Assembly: GCA_019096065.1 (NCBI GenBank)
Contig: JAGUCH010000003.1
Span: forward strand, 10,478,001-10,542,000
Reading direction: 5' to 3'
Length of the DNA stretch: 64,000 nt
Origin: Paracyclopina nana
Lineage: Eukaryota; Arthropoda; Copepoda; Cyclopoida; Cyclopettidae
The notes under the pieces were generated by a model that was not told the origin of the DNA, searched no databases, and saw only the letters and a list, made by a program, of their open reading frames with translations. Below are positions 60,328 to 64,000 of this stretch, piece by piece. Positions within the stretch are counted from its first letter, which is position 1. Every line of letters starts with the position of its first letter. The position numbers and the translations under genes are program-made.

Positions 60328-63300
60328 TATTTTTATTTTTTTCTGCAGCCTCGGTCAATGTCAGTCGTGATTGGGACCACGGTCTCAATTGCCCATTGAG
60401 TAAGTACTTGAATGGGACAAAAGGTTGTCCACAAACCTTTTTTGAAACAATGGACCACCTAATTTCTTCGCAGCCTGAACTAAGAAGGAAATAACATTGC
60501 CAGGACTATGTAGAACACTTCCAGCCCTAAAAGAAGTTCTGGTTTCGATCACAAGGTCAGCCATGTCAATTTCGTGTCAAGAATCTCACATTAGATGATC
60601 TGGAGCAGCTAGAGCCCTCGGCATGCAGAGAAGGGCAGCTTTGCAAGGTAGGACTCTATTTTGAACAAAGAATCATGGCTGGTAGGTAAAAAGTCTCAAT
60701 TGGACACACCGCAAACAATTCCTGTAATTTTTTATTCATTAATTTCCTCGGAGTGTGTGATTAAGCTGAGCAGGCTTGACCGTTCTCTGTAATTCATGGG
60801 CTCTAGCCTACCACAGCAGCAGCTAGAGGAGAGGAATTGAAAATTACATCTTTTTGACTGATTCCCACACATGTACAATAGTAGCACGAAAAACACACAT
60901 TGAGCTATTAGACCAAGACCACAAAATTCGTTTTTTTGCTCCTATGCTGTGACCCAAAGTGAAGGTGGCAAAATTGTGGTGGAGAAATGAGCTGTCAAGT
61001 GCAGCAGAAATTGTCAAATTTACAAGTGGGAAATATATACACTTTGGCCTTCCTCTAGCCCATTTTGAGCAGTTTCCTCTTTTAATGTGATTGATGTTTG
61101 AGCAGGAGCAAATCTTGTGTGATGATGATTCTCGGGAAAATGAGAACTTTTTGCCTTGAAATAATTCTCTCTCTCTGCTCCTTAATGAAGAGACATTTGG
61201 AGTGACTTGCAGAAATGCTATCAATTTTCTACATGATCTTTGGGGGTCGGGCGAAGTTAACTTAAAAAATTAACTCTCAAGGTTGCTAAATTCAATAATG
61301 AGAAAACTTTATTATTCACCAGGATATACTCACTGCTGCTTTTTTGCTAATTCTCTCCTGCTTGCAGAATTTTTCTGGCCAGTTTGACAGATTATTCAAT
61401 CTCATTCTGGATCTGGATTTTTTATATCAATTTAGTCCAAACCCTTTTTTGCCCCTAGTAAGATGAATGGTCTTTTCAAGAGTCCTGAGAGAGTTTCATG
61501 CTCATTAATCTGCCATTTTTGTTGCATTCTTCAAACTTTTGTACAAGAAAGTACTTTAAAATGGTAGATCATTCTCAAAAAAATTGAGGCCTTTGTAGTG
61601 ACTTTTGCTATTTGGCATTTGTGGTGGAAACTGGCATTTTCTCAAGGAAAAGTGACATCCTCTATTGAAATGGTTAAAAACAGCTCTTTTTGCTCTCTCA
61701 GCTGGATTGTTTTTCATCCAGATCTTTTAATTGGATATACACTCGAGCATGATTCGTTTAGCCTATAGTGGAAATCGTGAGTAGCAGGAAAATCAGTGGA
61801 TAAAAATGCCCATTTTTGGGGTGAAAAATATATTGTAGCAATCCCGGCGAGATTCAATATCGATTCTAAGCACGACGAATTCCAGGTCAAACTGGAGGTC
61901 ACGACTGAATAAGATGAGCAGTTTTTTCCTCGTTCTCACAGCATGTTTGTGAGCAATTTTGGTATGCTACATGGCAACGCATGCATGCATGCCAATGTTG
62001 CAATTACAAGCCAAACTTTTTCCTTCCTCTTTTCTTTTTTGGCCCTCTACGCAAAAAGGAAGAGCTGCAACTGCCTCCTTCCTTTTTGAGGTAACGCCTT
62101 CGAGAAATCAGAGTTATCAGTCTGCAGTGAAAAATTGCCAGCTTTGAAGCTTGAATAATGCAAAGATGCTTTTTTGATGTTGGCCACATTCCAGTCAGCA
62201 AATTGCCCATTGTTGAAAATGACCACACATTGTTGCATAAGGTCGTTTTTGGGCTGTTTTCACTCAACTACTAGGACTTTGGAATAGGCAAAAAACTTAA
62301 CTGGGTGCAACCCCAACAGAATTTGATATTTACAGCTCTAGAAAGATAACAAAAATGAACCTTTTGTGTGGCTCTTGAATTGATTTTGGTCAGGCAATCA
62401 ATTTGCATGATTGAGATCATCACCTGACATCATTTAATGGACCATCAAAATCATGATGGACTTCTTCCACGAACCATCACACACACCCTTTGACAACACA
62501 AAGGCATTTGGAGTTTTCCCCCAATTTTCGACCTGACTAATTATTATTGTGGGCTCTCAACGTGAAGTCAATTAATATTTGGTGTTGTGAAGAAGCATCG
62601 AAAGTGCTCAAGCTTTAGCAGCTCACCTCGTTAAATTCCACCTTTTGGAATTTGTATTCAATTTGGTGCTATATACATGCATGGAATGGCCCCTAAGGCG
62701 TCGAATTTTCCTCTTCCAGACACTTGATTATATTCACACTCTCAAATGTGAATTTAAGCATGACATGGGTCATCTTTTACAGGTTTCTTCTGTGGGATAG
62801 AAAACCGGGCCCAGGTCATCTGAATGAGCATCAAAAAATGTAAAAAAGGCATTTTTTGCTGTGCATGGGCTGTAATTTTGGAATTATGATGAATGGGGCC
62901 TAATTCGTCTTATTACGCAATCATCTGGGCCTGAATACACAATCAGTTGTAAAAAGCAGTCCCAGCTACTGAATTCGCTTCTCACGACCTAACCCTGACA
63001 CATTTGGTTAACTTTTATGACCAGAGTGAAGAAACTCGATCCACAAATCCCAATTAGCTCCAAGAAACATAGCAACAACAAAAACAACGGTTCCTTTTCC
63101 CCCTTCCACTTTTTATTCATGCAAATCATTTTGGTAAGGGAGCTATTGTCTGCACATGGAGGGAAACTGCCTTAAAAACCACTTTTTTAAACCCTCTTTA
63201 ATTAACTAATTTTTTTGTAAATGATTCTTTGCTGGAATGTGGCTGTAATTTCATTTATTTCTCAGGGCTTTGATTTTTGCCTGAAAACATTTTTTTAATG

Positions 63301-64000
63301 GGAAATAGTTTCTGAGTGACTAAAGAGAAACCTTAGAGCTGTTTGCTCCATATTTACACTTCAAACATCCTTGCGGGGTTTTGAAGTCATTAATGTTATA
63401 TTCTTATATGAGTCCAATCTTGTTTGGCTTCAGCTTTAGAAGCTGCTCCCCACCAACAATCTGCTGCTAATTTTCAATGGAGAAAAAATGATGGATTCGT
63501 TATTTTATGCGCCTTTCAAGCTCTTTGAACAAGATTTGGTGGGGAGTAGGCCTAATTAATTGGATAAATCTCAGGCTAATTTTGGCCAATAAACTGGAAA
63601 TGGAAGCCTGCTAAGTGTGAGGCAAGTTTGGAAATGCTACCAAACCAATTCACTTCCGAAATTCTTGCCTGAAAATGAAGCTTTAAAATTGGGCCAGATG
63701 GCGCTGGTGTCGTCCAACAGTAACTCTGCTTTGTTGGCTTCTGTTAGGTATGAATTGGTGAGCAACTGCAACTGTTATTGTAATATTATAAGATTTTTTG
63801 CTTTTTTCGCGCTCCTAATTTGAATTTTGAATGTGTGAAAGTAGCGCCCTCTGTGAGCGAGTGCAGCGCCATCTAGTTTTGTTTTGGCATTAAACTAAGC
63901 AGTTCAGGGCAAAGTGTTGGAAATAATGTGCTGTTGGAAATCCTTTTGTCATGGTGAGCCAATTTTGAGTAAAATTGGTGCTCGAGCTCATTGAGTATGC
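60328..64000. other. Right-hand non-coding region
   Basis: No gene could be supported. Minus-strand frames near 60.8-61.2 kb and 62.0-62.3 kb lack coding features. The last 350 bp are richer in CpG and hold three CTCF-like motifs. Confidence 0.5.
63691..63879. promoter_or_regulatory. Cluster of three CTCF-like motifs
   Basis: GGGCCAGATGGC at 63691-63702 (plus, 9 of 12 core positions), CTCACAGAGGGC near 63,845 (minus, 9 of 12) and AAACTAGATGGC at 63868-63879 (minus, 10 of 12). The grouping within 190 bp is more notable than any single match. Confidence 0.3.

Overview
This is an animal nuclear genome window: introns are GT-AG, long introns and intergenic DNA are AT-rich and carry many transposon remnants, and there are no bacterial-style operons. 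The gene content (a nine-immunoglobulin-domain neural-type receptor, a DUF268 secreted methyltransferase-like protein, arthropod-style retroelements) suggests an arthropod, perhaps a crustacean. I cannot name the species.

Layout. (1) 0.4-1.6 kb, minus strand: a compact two-exon DUF268 gene. (2) 3.1-42.2 kb, minus strand: one large gene, assembled here into 25 coding exons (5,133 nt, 1,710 codons with stop 1,711) with consistent splice phase throughout. It encodes a signal peptide, nine Ig domains, one transmembrane helix and a cytoplasmic tail of about 720 residues. Exons 2-25 lie within 3.1-12.7 kb. The signal-peptide exon is alone at 42.1 kb, across a 29.4-kb first intron. (3) Inside that intron, 20,810-28,493, sits a 7.7-kb DNA transposon with a 13-bp terminal inverted repeat that includes CACTA. 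It carries two divergent intron-containing genes: an 896-aa DDE-type transposase on the plus strand and an unrecognised 971-aa, nine-exon protein on the minus strand. (4) 47,896-58,313: a 10.4-kb LTR retrotransposon read on the minus strand, with two identical 199-bp LTRs, a GAGC target duplication, PBS and PPT. Its gag, protease, reverse transcriptase, integrase and env-like regions are broken by frameshifts and stops. (5) 59.1-60.3 kb: a non-autonomous DNA transposon with a perfect 9-bp target duplication, containing a second, TA-flanked element. Further small inverted-repeat elements lie at 3.8, 7.5, 29.0, 57.3 and 57.8 kb.

The rest (28.5-42.1 kb, 42.3-47.9 kb, 60.3-64 kb) shows no supportable gene. 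The host genes look unrelated in function. The two transposon genes probably work as a unit from a shared 0.47-kb divergent promoter region. The most unusual points are the two-gene transposon with its unknown partner protein, the LTR element whose identical LTRs flank decayed coding DNA and old small insertions, and two small elements whose ends match the V(D)J-type heptamer used by Transib transposons. All exon joins are my own reading of the sequence, without transcript data.
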